From: Hippasteria phrygiana
Taxonomy: Eukaryota > Echinodermata > Asteroidea > Valvatida > Goniasteridae
NCBI GenBank assembly: GCA_037893225.1
Contig: JAZGUH010000209.1
Span: forward strand, 744,001 to 808,000
DNA length: 64,000 nt
Direction: 5' to 3'
Shown here: one piece after another, positions 44,758 to 57,344 of the stretch
How the letters are laid out: each line of letters begins with the position of its first letter
Position numbering within the stretch: the first letter of the stretch is position 1
Notes under the pieces: generated by a model
What the model was told of the DNA's origin: nothing
Seen by the model: the letters and a program-made list of their open reading frames with translations, nothing else
Database searches by the model: none
Position numbers and translations under genes: made by a program

Positions 44758-47700
44758 ATGTCTAAATCTGTCAAGAAACAAGTGGAGGAGGCCAGGGAAC
44801 ACAACAATCCCGATCTAGATCTGAGTGACAGAGGCATCACCAAACTTGTTGACATCCCCGGACTATGTGAGTACATCACGTATAACGTATGTTGACGTGT
44901 ATTGCGGGTGTATCAGTTTAGTTTATTCACAGGCTGGTATGCTGCAGTCGCACAGTATAAGCCGTTGCCTGGATCGGATCTGTTGTGGCTACGGCTTCGA
45001 ATTTGGCCATTGACAGGTTACGGTGAAGGGCCTTAGCCATTGATAATAATGTCTGTGAGATAGTCTTACATCGGGCTGTAGACTAGACGTGTTGCCAAAA
45101 TACTGTTCAAACGCTATGACAATACGAACCATTCAAATTTTCTCTTCCGGGGTTTTCTGTCAGATGAACCCCAGAAATATATGTGCACAAGAAGTTTCCC
45201 AAGACACACATCATAAAATCAGCTGTGCAAAGTTTTTTTAAAGTAATATTTATTGATTTCTTTGTAACATTGTCTGGTAAAGTCGGAAGTAGATAGTATC
45301 GATTCTTGGCATATTTCTATAGTGATTGGTATCGATATGGTTAAAAGCTATTGAATTATGCACTATTCGAAAATCACCGGGATCGCTGGTTCAGTTAATC
45401 AATTGCTGCTGCAGAATCGAAGCACAACCTACACCGGGTTTGAACTCGTGAATCTGACCCAAAAAAATATTCGCACACTAATAATCACCAGGAAGGTTTC
45501 AAGTTGGTCGTTAGCTTCACTTCCATGGGATTCGCATTCTTGTAAAAACCCCGCTTCCAAAAAATCTCATGAAAAGTATGTCAGCAACAGAGGAAATCAA
45601 CGAATATCACTGCTTGTAAAAGGTTAATATGCAATTCAATTACGCAACACCATTATGCCTATTCAAACTCAAATAAGCACCTCATTGCTTAAAAAAAGAA
45701 ACTGATCTGATGTCACTTGTACAGCACAAAGGGTAAACTGTAGATCTGCACAATGAGCAAAACTAAGTTGGCGGAGGAAACATACATTGTACTACATGTA
45801 CATATGTAATGTACAGCCTCTCATTGGAACATCCATTTTCCTGAGCTTGTGTGAACTACAAATACTAAGTTATAAGATTATCTGAATACAAATTATGACA
45901 CTGATTGGTTATGAGGCTATAAAAAAAAGGGTTTCAAAACGTATGTGAAAATAAAGAAAAATAGCACAAATATTGAGGACAGTTGTCCCCCCCCCCCCCC
46001 CACATTTTGTACTGAATATACACGATCTGGACCAGGAGTTCTAAATATCGCATGAGACTCTTTTGATAATTTCCACCTACATTGTATTGTCCCCAGACCA
46101 ATTTTCTCATTTCATGGCTTTATATTATACCCGAGGAGTATTTCTCTTCTTAAAATATTTTGTTTTTCTCTTCCCCCCCCCCCACATTTGGCATTTTGTG
46201 CCATTATTACTGTACTTGTAGGAGTATTGATAAAATATTGCTTAATTTTGTCCTGTCACAGTTACTTTGAAAAACCTGAGCCGACTGACCCTCAGCCATA
46301 ACAAAATTGATGGTAAGTTATAACAAACCAACATCACTTGAATATTGCCAAAGGCATAAATGGTGTTATTAAAGTCAAAAATATTAATAAAAACATGTTT
46401 AGCATCCCTGCCCAATTCCTTTTTAGAGACCATATGTTTTTGTTTTGTTTTTGTTTCTTTTTCTTTTGGGGGGGGGGGTCTGCTAAAAAAATAAAAAATG
46501 CATATGAAAGAAAGAATATTCCTTCTAGTTCATGTATTGTGTGTTTTAAATCAATTTGGTGGACTCCCCTGTCAGATTTTTTTACATTCGGTTTGAATTC
46601 CACTATTTGATTTAGATTCTGGAAACCGGATATTTGAAAGCAACCTTTGACAAATTAAGCCTTCTATTTTTTTGTGACACGGGCTAAAGAAAACAGCTGG
46701 AAACATCCTCCAATTTGCTCCATGGTCTGTGATTGTAACTGCATTCACTCACTAGCTAGTGGTCTATGAATAGTCCTGGTATATGAATAGTATGCCCATT
46801 CATTTTTTGAAAATTACAGCTCTGGAGTGTTTCTATAAAGGCCCAGTGGTCACTGAACCCTGCAAACTATATCCAGTCATTGGGGAGGGCTTTTCATACG
46901 GCACCTAACTCGTCATTTTTTGTTGGCATGACTATGAACTAGATGGGAACTTCTGGTGAAACAAGATTTAAATAAAAACAGGTTTAAATATAATTAGGAT
47001 AACCGGACTTGGAAGTCTCCGATTTATCCCGCTTCTAGTAGGCACTTACAGTAGTAGGGAAATAAAAAAGGAATGATGCTGAACTTTTTCCTTTTTTTGG
47101 CCTCCCTGGGAGCACACACAGCCATGTTGTGTCGCTTTGGATGCGCCAGGCTATGAGTCAACCATGCATTCATAAGGGTACGCATATTATGTATTAAACT
47201 ACATTTTGTAAAGTTCAGATTTTTTTTTTTTTTTTTTTTTTTTTAGTTGTACCTCCACACCTGATTGAGCTGAGTGCTTTGGAGACTCTGAACCTCTTCA
47301 ACAACCACATCGAGGAGCTTCCCACCAACCTTAGCTCGATGCCCAACCTCAAGTATCTCAATATTGGGTAGGTTGCTGGGTTGGGTAGGATAGAGTGTCA
47401 GAGTGGGGAATGATGGGCAAATAAGAGGAGAGAGATTGAGTTAAATCGACATTTTCAAACAAGTTGAATAATTGACCTGTGAAACAAACCTCCAAACACA
47501 TCAACCGTGATTTTTACTAGAAACCCATGAAATCTTACACGGACAGTACTGTACAGATTTCCGAAGGAGCTGTCTATAGGGCATGGAGATCGGTCCATTC
47601 CCAGGAACTTTTATATTGTTGAACAGTTGTACATTAACCCTAACCCACTTCAATTTGTTTTCATATGGCCCTGCTAAATCCAACAATTTCCAACAAAACT

Positions 47701-50700
47701 GAAATGAGAAGCCTGTGAAATACAAAATAATCCAACAAATGTTGTTGGATTCTGTAGTGTATCACCTACACACAAGCCTTGGCATTTTGCAGCTACCCTG
47801 CTGAATCCAACAAAATACAACAGGTACATGCAGGTAGATAGGGAAACATTGTTTTGCACTTTTTTTTGTGCTGATCATACGTGTAGGTGTCTATGTGTAG
47901 TCAAGGTTTAAAGGTACATGTAGTATTTACAGCATTTATGTTGTTGTTTTTTTTGTGTCTTTTTGTTACTTTTTTCCTGAACAAAAATTAGTGTCGTGGC
48001 CATTAAAATAGGGTAGGTAGGGTAACCGGAAGCAGAACTATTTTTTGGGGGGCCTAAAGTGACATGCTGTGACAAGGTGGGCTCATACCCTGTAGCTGGG
48101 TTCCAAACTATATTAGCTTTCCCAGTGAAGTGTTAGTTAAACAGAGGTTCATTAAACAATGTGAAGGTCACAGCTAAAATGGAAGTGGAAAACTAGGAAC
48201 AATCTCTTGAAATGAAGCTTTGTTCTACTGTGGCCCTACCACAAGAAGAAACTTGGTTCTAACAATGCTGCTTCAAGCTATCAACCTTCAAAGCAGATAC
48301 TGTCCTGTGTTAGATGTCCTTGATCGTAAGATGAAGGGAAACATGCACCGGGCAAAGAATTCCATAGAGATACAGAATGAGGGGAAAAGCTGTGGGCATA
48401 GCTTTGTGTTCTACTCCTATGTACGACTAGAGTATATTAGTGGGAACAGGCAGAAAGCTGAGTGTCGCGCTCAAACACCCTAACTGGAGGAACCAAGTCG
48501 GCGGAACATTCACCATGACAATACCTGTAGAACAGACCAAGAGTAGCAACGGTGAGAGAGTGATTGTAAAGATGAGCCCAACTCTTCTCCAACCAAATTA
48601 ACAATGCGCTTCTGTACTCAATCTAATAAAGATAAGAGACAAGCAGAAGCACCAGCCCAGGTGTGGGAACAGAAGATAACTATAATCAGTTAGCTACCTT
48701 TTTTTATTTTGACTCACCAGAATGAACCGTCTGTACAGCTTGCCACGTGGGTTTGGTTCCTTTCCCAAACTGGAGGTCATGGATGCAACCTACAACAACC
48801 TGAATGAGAACAGTCTCCCTGGAAACTTCTTCCTCCTTGGTAAGTCTCATTTTCTCACTCTCACTCAGCTTTGCTCATTCTTGGCATTTACTTATAAGGG
48901 AAGTCCGGAAACCCTAACTCCCTACATCGTTTTTCCTACATGTAGGCTGAATCCTCTAATATTCTCCGCTTCCTCCTCTAATATTCTCCGCTTCCTCCAA
49001 TGTTTGTTAACGGGGACCACTGCCTGAATCCTGCAAAATCCACCAGTGGGTTTGGGATAAACACCCGAGTAATCCAATCCTCCAAAATCATCCAGCACCA
49101 GGGCCCAATTTCATGGCTCTGCTAACCACAGCATTCCGCGCTTGCGATCACCATTTTGCGCGAACAGCGCTAGTGGAAAACTTCTGCGCTAACCCTGTAA
49201 GCACAGAATCCTTAGTTACGGGATGTACGCATGCTCAGGAGCCAAAATTCCCCGCTAACGCGTGAAATATGCTTGCCGTGAGCACAGAATTTTCTGCTAC
49301 AGTAAGTGGGGATTTTTCGCTAACGGTTAGCAGAGCCATGAAATTGGGCCCAGATTGGGCCTGATGACCTACATGGTGATACTCCATTTTCTTTGTCAGG
49401 CAAAATATATTCTAATTTCCTCAATCCTGCAAAATCCTCCGATGCTTCTTCAACTTCCAAAGACCCTCAATCATCCAAATTCCTCCATTTGGCAAAGAGG
49501 ATTTTGGAGGATTTGAGAAGGTTAGGGTTTTAAAAAAAAATGTGTATTTGCAGTGTTTAATTTGGGAAGGTTAGGGTTAATAATGTGTGGACTTTCATGG
49601 ATGTAACGGGGAATATCTGTAATGTGATTTATATCCTTGGACATTTATTTTCATCCAGGAAAAATGTAGACACTTGACAGAGGTAACAGCTGTTGTTTAC
49701 TGAAGCTGTGCTTTAAGATTATTAGTGGGCAGGTTTCATGGTTCCATATTTTACATTTTTTTTCTTCAGAAACTCTGAGAGCTCTGTATCTTTCTGACAA
49801 TGACTTTGAAGTCTTACCTGAGGATGTCGGGCAGCTGACCAAACTAGAAGTGGTAAGTTAAATACTTTGTCACCACAATGGAAATTTGGGACCACAATGG
49901 AAATTTGGGACCGCAATGGAAATAATTTTTCTTAAAACTTGCTTGCGTTATCCCTGCTTTTTCCACTGTATGGGGGACTCTCTATGTTTAATTTTTATTT
50001 TATAGTTCTAGATAATTAACTAATCTATATCATTTCTTTGTGGAAATTGCGAATACATCAAATCAAATCAAAGTCAGACAAACCACAAGGGAAACTGACT
50101 AGGTAAATTTGAATACATTTGTATCATAAAATTGGGGTGTGATCCCTGGCTATACAGCATTCTGGGTTTGTGACTTCTGACTAGTGCCCACTGAACAAAG
50201 ATACTGACAATTTGGGAGACCGCCAACATAGGGCAAGATAGCTCAGTTGGTAGAGCGCTGGTACGGTATTCCGGAGGTCGCAGGTTCGAATCCCGCCCCT
50301 GCCAGTTTTCTTTGTTCACTTTGAAAATGCAAGTTAAATACTTGTTAGGAACTTGTTTCTGTCTCTTGTGATGACAACTTCTAATAGCGGTTCTTCCTTC
50401 TTTTGTTTTGTAGATATAATCCCTTCTTTTTTGTATTGTTTGGAGGCAATATGAAACATTCTAAAAATGTTATTTGCAAAAAGTAGGAAAGATAAAAAAT
50501 GTTCTGTCATGCACGAACTGCCCATTTTATACTATTTTTACTCAAACTGTATATCACAGCGACCTGTTGCTAAGGGTGGATGAATTTCCTGTTAGGTTGT
50601 GTAACATTTCCTAAATATCTGGCCTGATTGGTCAATGCAGTATGCTGACCTTTGACCTGTCTTCAGTTTGGTGGGTTTCGGCCTGAGATTTGGTTCACAT

Positions 50701-53251
50701 CCATTAAGGAAAGTTGTACAACCCATAGCTGGTTGATTCCAAATCTATTACTAAGGTCACGAACAACGAAGCCCGTGAAATACTTTACTGAGGCCCTGTC
50801 CGAATTATTTGGCTATGGCTGGGTGTTACACACGAGTCTATGGTAGCGGCTGCAGCCACTTCCCATAGACTCGTGTGTAATTTCAAGACGTAGCCAAGTA
50901 ATTCTGACACGGTCTAGACATCCAAACAGAAACTTGCATGCATATTTGTCACATCTCGCATCTTCTTAGTTTTCCATGTTGTCATCCTGCATCCCACAGC
51001 TTGCAATGAGAGACAACGAGTTGATAGGCCTGCCCAAAGCCATCGGTGATCTCCAAAAGCTGAAAGAGCTGCACATCCAAGGGAACCGGCTCACCGTGCT
51101 ACCACCAGAACTGGGTAGGTTCCTCGGAGTCTGGCATTGAAATCTAGTCCTTACTGGCTGAACTTGTTTGTACGTACCAAAAGAGTGTAGCAGTCCATTG
51201 CACATGGTACATGAACCAGACCAATGGTTCTGAAAATTGGAATAATTTCTTTAGTGTCTATTGAAGATTTATACTCTGTTTAGATCTGGACCCAGGAAAA
51301 CCGTAAGGGTGGTGGAGCTGGCAACATAATTATGTGGCCAACCCCACCACCTCTGTGGTTGACCTTTTGTTTGCCCCCGATAATACAGTTATGCCCCAAA
51401 TTATTCATACCCTATGAAAAATCTGGTAGGTTGCTTTTCTCTCATACATAAAAGCTGGACTGGCGGAACTTAGGCTTTACTTAATGACTTTCAGTTGGCA
51501 TGTACAAATCTACGTATATTTTGGTTTCACATCATTAGCATAAAAGTAGAAATAATAAATAGAATGATTCACAACACCCCGAATTTGGCATGGGTATGAA
51601 TAATTTGGGGCATAACTGTAGGTTGACTTCAGTTTTGCTGAGGGACTTTGGTTTATATTTTATGACCAAAGCTTGTCAAAGTATGTCCGAAAATATTTTC
51701 AGATGTTTACCAGATTGTCTTCAGACAGATTTGTGTAAAGTACGGCTGGCCTCATTTTATAGGTTGGATGCGAATAATTGGTAGCCACAAGTAGTATAAT
51801 GCTGCTAGTATGTCTGGAATTCTTCAAAACCCATTACCTCCCACTCACTCGCATCCAATCGTTATTTTCTGCAGGCAAGCTGGACCTGTACAGTGGACGC
51901 ACAGCCTTCAAGGCGGAGAACAATCCCTGGGTGCCGCCCATCGCTGATCAGTTCCAAGTGGGCGTGTCTCATGTCTTTGACTACATCAGATCGGACACTT
52001 ACAAATAGTGAGTATTACAAGCAGGGCGCAAATTATTTTTTTGAGAAAAAGATTTCGTAAGAAAAATTACTCTCCGATTTAAGTGTCACGTGATTGGAGC
52101 ATGAATTTTTTTGGACCAGCAGATTGCTCGGTGTATTTTTTGACTTTGAGTCTTCAACAACAGTCTGCCAGCTGAATGGGAAATCATTTGAATAAATTGG
52201 AGCAGTTTGACATAGTCTTAGAAACTTTTTTAATATCCTGTGGTTGAAATTGTTACAAATTCAAACAAATATTTCAGACTTGTACTTTAATGCATTAAAA
52301 TACATTCATAAATACCTAAGACAGTTTACCCGTTCTTATTGGTCAAGAGCCTGTCACGTGGGTGGTTTTAAACGGCCGATAAAACACAAACCGGTTTTGA
52401 AACACTTTTTTTGGTGTCACACAAAATTTAGACTCCTATGAAATCTGGTTTCTTTTATTGGTTGAACACTTGCGCGACCAGTCACTCTCAATTACGCAAG
52501 CGCAATACTGCCATTGCATCCGTATTTAGAGTCCATGATTTCGCACTACACCTGCACTGCTGCGTTCTGCGCCACATCACGCCACATGTCACGCGTGCTC
52601 CACGCTTGCGTCAATTTTCATATAAGGACATTTTTAGCACTACTCGCGTGAGGCACGAACCATTAAAAAGCTAAAGAGGTGTTTTCCAAACCAAGGTAAA
52701 AAAACAATTGAACAAAATCATTGGAAATCCATAATTTTCAGAGGTTTTTGCTGAGTTATACAAAAAGGTATTTTATGAATGGATTCGGCTCGGGTCATTA
52801 TCAAGCGCCCAGGCCCCAAGGCGGTTTTAAACATACGTTTAAAACCGGCCCAGCACATATTTATTCCCTTAGTAAAGATTGCCATAGATTTCAGAAAAAT
52901 CACTAGATTTTTTTTAGAAACATTATACCACCTGTGATATTTTGAATAATTTTCGAATTGACACAAAAGTTAGAAAGATTTCTCACTGACTGCATTAACC
53001 TGTAAAGCAAGGATTCCTTTCAAGTAGCAAAATTGTAGAAAAAACATTAGTCTGTATTCTAGGCTATCTGACAAGTATAAGACGAAAGAAGAAGGCTGTC
53101 TGCCTGTGTTTTTTTATTAGACTTGACCAACATTTTGACTTCCATTTGCAGTCTATACGGCCGGCATGTACAAGCAGGTGCGGCCCCTCCGCCAAAGACC
53201 AATAACAGAGCCAAGAAGATCAGCCGAAGAGAGGTCTGGGGGAAAAAGTAG
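44758..53251 (+). CDS. RSU1: Ras suppressor protein 1 (eight exons, 276 aa)
   Basis: Coding exons: 44758-44866, 46262-46312, 47247-47367, 48721-48839, 49770-49852, 51000-51114, 51875-52007, 53152-53251 (stop TAG). All introns are GT-AG with matching phases. The protein starts MSKSVKKQVEEAREHNNP and carries about seven leucine-rich repeats, e.g. LSRLTLSHNKID, LETLNLFNNHIEELP, LRALYLSDNDFEVLP, LKELHIQGNRLTVLPPELG. The RSU1-specific tail KAENNPWVPPIADQFQ and SHVFDYIRSDTYKYLYGRH follows, then a basic end with KKISRREVWGKK. The length equals the vertebrate form (277). RSU1 binds PINCH in the ILK-PINCH-parvin complex at integrin adhesions and dampens Ras-to-JNK signalling. A T25 tract serves as the polypyrimidine tract of exon 3. 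No ATG occurs in frame upstream of 44758 in this exon. Confidence 0.95.
45988..46189. repeat. Poly-C tracts (RSU1 intron 1)
   Basis: C14 at about 45989 and C11 at about 46175, both shortly before exon 2. Simple homopolymers. Confidence 0.8.
47634..47821. mobile_element. TTAACCCTAACCC-bounded element, one end (RSU1 intron 3)
   Basis: Starts TTAACCCTAACCC and repeats CTGCTAAATCCAACAA / CTGCTGAATCCAACAA. No GGTTAGGG end is visible; the 47838-48055 element follows directly and may have replaced it. Confidence 0.45.
47838..48055. mobile_element. Relative of 41129-41413 (RSU1 intron 3)
   Basis: Shares TTTTTTGTGCTGATCATA, GTCAAGGTTTAAAGG and AAAATAGGGTAGGTAGGG with 41201-41404. Ends GCAGAACTATTTTTT then GGGGGGCCTAAAG. 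Confidence 0.55.
48909..49530. mobile_element. CCCTAACTCC...GGTTAGGG element, split by a MITE (RSU1 intron 4)
   Basis: Starts AAACCCTAACTCCC and ends GAAGGTTAGGGTTTT. Full of AATCCTCC and AAAATCCTCC words. The left half matches 25937-26200. Interrupted at 49103-49351. Another isolated GGTTAGGGTTAA lies at about 49568-49579. Confidence 0.55.
49103..49351. mobile_element. MITE with GGGCCCAATTTCATGGC ends
   Basis: GGGCCCAATTTCATGGCTCT on the left and AGAGCCATGAAATTGGGCCC on the right, a TIR of about 28 bp including GCTAACC / GGTTAGC. The empty site is visible in the homologous element at 25937-26200 (CCAGCATCACATTGGGCC). Confidence 0.75.
50062..50340 (+). mobile_element. tRNA-end element with plus-strand tRNA-like segment (RSU1 intron 5)
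   Basis: Left CCACAAGGGAAACTGACTAG with GTAAATTTGAATACATTT, which is the inverse of the sequence that follows the tRNA-like segment in the 21051 copy. The tRNA-like segment 50232-50303 has intact A and B boxes and is the best preserved. Preceded by ACTGACAATTTGGGAGACCG as in the copies at 21364 and 25799. Confidence 0.65.
50792..50914. mobile_element. Short foldback MITE (RSU1 intron 5)
   Basis: Outer CCCTGTCCGAATTATTTGGC / GCCAAGTAATTCTGACACGG; inner ACACACGAGTCTATGG / CCATAGACTCGTGTGT around a 20-nt loop. It ends about 85 bp before RSU1 exon 6. Confidence 0.65.
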
Positions 53252-54799
53252 ACAGGCCAGGAACAAATATGAAATTTTAAAGGGGACTTTCCGCGCTTAG
53301 AACTGGCACAAAACTAGGAACGTCAGGGGGTTACGCACTGTGTGTGTGCCCCCTGCTAAACCCGCCCCTGATAAGGTTATTTTCCATCCCAAGAATTAAA
53401 GACTTTGGAGCGAATGTTTCCCCAAACGTGTCCGTGAATGAAATTCTAAGATGTGGGAACATTATTCCGTCTTGTGGACAAGAAAATCAGCCTGATGGAA
53501 CACATGATCCTATGGGCAAGATCGTCTTTCGTTCAAAGATAAATTGTCTTCCATTCTTTGCTCAACATACATGAAAACATTAGTTCGGTACCCGTCCATC
53601 AAGGTACTGGGCAGGTACCTTAAACACCTTGCCCTAAATTTGAAGGAGACGGTTAGGAACATTATCAACCGTTTTCATTTGTACATAGTAATGCTTATTT
53701 ATATATTAACAGTTCATTAACATCCTCTATTTTAGAATTTGTTTCATAATACTGTACATTTTTTTTATACTAACTGATAATTTTTATGTTTGTAATCCGG
53801 CATAATGAAGTGCTAAAACAAAGTTACCATTGTCTTTTTATTGTATATTTAATACATAGACATTACATGTTTTTTCTAGTCAACATGGAGTATCGTCTCA
53901 GTAATTAAAAAGTGTTTTTTATATACTTCTATATCAATTATGTTTTAGCCATTAAGATGCGAAAGGATCCAAGCTAAATATGTTTAATTTCTCCAATGAG
54001 AAAATATAACGTGACATTATCTATAGGAGCATTGCTGCAATAATTGTATGCAACCAAAGAGTGGTGTACTTGCAAAAAGTCAAGATGTAATGAATATGAA
54101 CTTCGTGAATCAATCCTGGTGTATTTTTTGTTAATGCAAATCGCCTATCACAAGGCCAAAGGCCACTCGAGGTGTGGGCTACAGAGGAAAGTGTGGAAGA
54201 ACCGGTCACTCACACTGAAACAAGACAAGATAATCTGATCTCTTCATAGTATGAATAGGGTCGGGATGGGTATAACTAGTCTACCATACTGCAAGGCATT
54301 AATAATGCCTCTACCCATATTAAGCATAGAAGTACTATAGCCCAGGACTGGGCTCGAACCCACAACTTGCAGAATTACCCGCAGACCAAGAATTCAATAT
54401 GTGCAATTTTTAAGGGCCTACATACCTTTTCCACGTATTGTCATGGACTTCATGGTGTAGTGATGTGCTTATTCAGTTAACCCAGTCAAGCGTGCTGCGT
54501 GGTCCAGCCTTACCCATAGGACGATCACTTCAAGGCGGTCCACGTGTGCTGGTTTTGTTTGCATTTTATGCTCTCTGGTCACATGGCCTGGGTGAAAAAG
54601 GTCTCCACAAGTTGCTTTAGCTTGTGTCTGAAGTTAATCTGTGGTAGGATTATCCCAAATATATAAATCCTTTTATCGTAACATTTGAAATCATTCTTTT
54701 AGGGGCTTTTCACTACTCTGAGGCTTTCTGCAGAGATGATGAAGGGTCACATGGAAATTCAGTCAAAATGAAAATACAAAGCACCTACTCATGTTTATC
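53252..54799. other. RSU1 3' untranslated region and intergenic DNA
   Basis: No further coding exon. AT-rich after 53650. A minus-strand tRNA-like 3' half (B-box-like GGGTTCGAGCC at about 54353) is too incomplete to call a tRNA. Confidence 0.4.
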
Positions 54800-55188
54800 A
54801 AAAGCCGTGTCCGCATTGGACTTTTTTGGTAAAACGTACAGAGATTATCCAAATTAAGTCCAGTGCGGACAGCTGGTAAATTTTCCAAAGTGTCGATCGT
54901 CAGTTGTCCGTTTATCCCTCAACAGAGGGAACGTTTACAGGGCCAACCGTGCAGCGGAAGTTACGTGGCAGTTTTACATTGCTGAAAAGTCCAGTGCAGA
55001 CAGCCACTGTATAAATATAAAACATGCATTTTGATTATGCGCTTTCTGTTTGACCACTACGTGGCCAAGGACTTTCCGTGAGCCGTGTAATCCAAGTGCG
55101 GATGCACGGAAGAATAACCACAGTGGAATGTTAACAATCTCGCACGTTAACTTTTGACAATAGTTAGTCCAATGTGAACGCAGCTAAA
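54800..55188. mobile_element. MITE related to 10402-11037
   Basis: CAAAAGCCGTGTCCGCATTGG to GTCCAATGTGAACGCAGCTAAA, with internal AAGTCCAGTGCGGACAG words as in the 10.4-kb copy. The inverted ends are more diverged than in that copy. Confidence 0.6.
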
Positions 55189-55479
55189 GAGGAACAGAGA
55201 CATGCACTTGACGTGATGTCACATGCTCCGTCTCTCTAGGCATGAAAAGTTTCTTGGGCAGAAATTCAACACTGCAAGAATGCAAAGAGTTTACTTCCAA
55301 AATACATGCCTCCCAAAAACACGGCTTGTATTGCATTTTGGAGACAAATTTGTCACATTCTGGTTGTTGGCATTTTTTTGTACAAAAAGTGACTGTTACA
55401 AAACGCTGTACACCAACTGATTTTCAATATCTCTTCCAATCCGTCATTCATCCCTGTGGTAATGTGCATGTGATTGTGC

Positions 55480-55716
55480 GTCATTCCATAAATTTTGGGT
55501 CCAAAAGAGTGACATTTTTTTTGGTGTCCCTGATGTTACACCCGACCTGTGTAATTACTTGTTTTGGCAGGTACTCAGCTTTACACAATCACTCTTGGAG
55601 ATAGAAGGCATTACAGAATGTGTCCAGAAATTGGAAAATCTTTATATGTGTACATGTCACTATGTAACAGGGACACAAAAATTTTGTCACTTTTGAACCC
55701 AAATTTATGGAATGAC
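55480..55716. repeat. Inverted repeat with about 60-bp arms
   Basis: GTCATTCCATAAATTTTGGG on the left pairs with CCCAAATTTATGGAATGAC on the right, continuing through AGTGACA / TGTCACT and TGGTGTCCCTGATGTTACA / TGTAACAGGGACAC. The ORFs crossing it (55242-55884) reflect this structure. Related GTCATTCCATGAAG / GTGTGACATTT words occur at about 63416-63450. Confidence 0.65.
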
Positions 55717-56386
55717 CCATGTACTGTGCTTTACATCCCCTTTAGAAGAGAAAACCGAACTAGAATGTGTGCAGTTTCAAGGGAAGGGGTTGACATTTTT
55801 ACTTCTGAAATTAGTCAATTGTCACACACTTGTTCTTTGGCAGATTGGTGGACATACCCTCTCGTTGATGTTTTAAAGAAGTGAAACGGATCAAACCTTG
55901 AAAAACTTGTATAAAAAAAGTCTCTAAAATGGTGCTTATTTTGCATGTTGTTAAATTTAATATTCATGTCATAAGAATGAATTGATTTTTATTTGGAAGT
56001 TTAATAAAGGTAGTTTCAGAAGAATTCAACGTCTTCACCTGTCATTTTTATGTGCGGGATTTCATTCAGCGAATTCAAAGAATATCAACAGGAATGGAAA
56101 AGGAATTATCATACTATTGCAATAATATTTTATTCCATGTACAGTAATTTCAAATGTACTGGCAGGAGCTTTTCTAAAACCACACTTACAACACATGCGA
56201 TTAGAGGTGTTCAAAAGCTCAAATAAAATTTAAAAAACACCTGACTTCTCTCCCTCCCATCTTTTCGGTTTTCTTATTAATCTGCTCTAAAAACTGAAAA
56301 TGTTTCAATTTATTTTCTTGGTATGGTTTTAGTTTGATTTTTCCCTCAGCCAAACCAACTGAAATTCTTTTAGTTTGTCAAACAAA

Positions 56387-56505
56387 CCACAAGGAAAACT
56401 GACTAGGTAAATTTGAATATATTTTCAAAGTGAACAAAGAAAACTGGCAGGAGCAGGATTCGAACCTGCGACCTCCGGAATACCGTACCGGCGCGCTATC
56501 TTGCC
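56387..56505 (-). repeat. tRNA-end element fragment, minus strand
   Basis: CCACAAGGAAAACTGACTAG followed by the inverse of the element 3' flank and a minus-strand tRNA-like segment 56446-56505. The B box is intact, but the D arm with most of the A box is deleted (CGGCGCGCTATCTTGCC). Confidence 0.65.
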
Positions 56506-57344
56506 CTAATAAAAAGTGAACGTCTGACATGAACTAATAGTTGACTACAAATTGGCAATTACTACATGTACATCTATAGGCATACTTGTCAACAGTCTTG
56601 ATGACAGGCTGAAGACTCACTCCTAATCTACTTGAACAGACTGAAATGTCAAGATTTTCATGAATGCACCTTTACAAGAGGTTATTGTCACTAATACAAA
56701 AAGTTACATCTTTTATTTGGTTTCATGTTTGTAATGATATAAACTTATCCTAAGAAATTAACTAATCTGAATAGTCTACCCAGATTCTTCGTTGAAAATA
56801 CTACTTTGAATGTCTTTTCTCCAGCCGAAACACTCGTGGGCCAGAATCTGCACAGGTTCATTGAAAGCGAAAGGTGATTTTTTTGCAAAATAAATGCCAT
56901 TATCTTGGTGCCTGCAAAAATTAGAACAATGTACAAGCATGTCGGAAGGGTAAGGTAGAGTTGAACGTGTCAAATTCTGTCATGGACTTTGAACTTGGCC
57001 AATTGATACACAGTCTGGCACATAATTGATGAGGCATTCCTATTTTCTTTACTGTTGGCAGGTATGCAGTATATGCACACAGAGAGAACAGATAAACATG
57101 GTTAATTGCTAACTTTGGTGTGGACAGAAATTGTAGAGTGGCAATATTTGTTTCTGTACACAACTAGTTTTATATATACTTTGAAAAAGATTAAATACCT
57201 CACATCACACATTTAGATAGTCTAGCTTAAAAAAAACGAAAAAGCACATCACAAACTGAACAAAAACCAACTGTTTGGCAACAGATAATTTCATTCTACT
57301 CAAGCACGCTGGTCAGAGTACAAAAAGTAACTTTCTGACTAGAA
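56506..57344. other. Intergenic, nothing recognised
   Basis: AT-rich; only chance ORFs of about 60-80 residues. Confidence 0.4.

Noticed and set aside
54340..54400. Minus-strand tRNA near 54353
   Set aside because: Only a B-box-like sequence and part of an arm; no matching acceptor stem or D arm.
55242..55884. ORFs of 120 and 106 residues
   Set aside because: They run through the inverted repeat 55480-55716 and related hairpin sequence; no recognisable protein.
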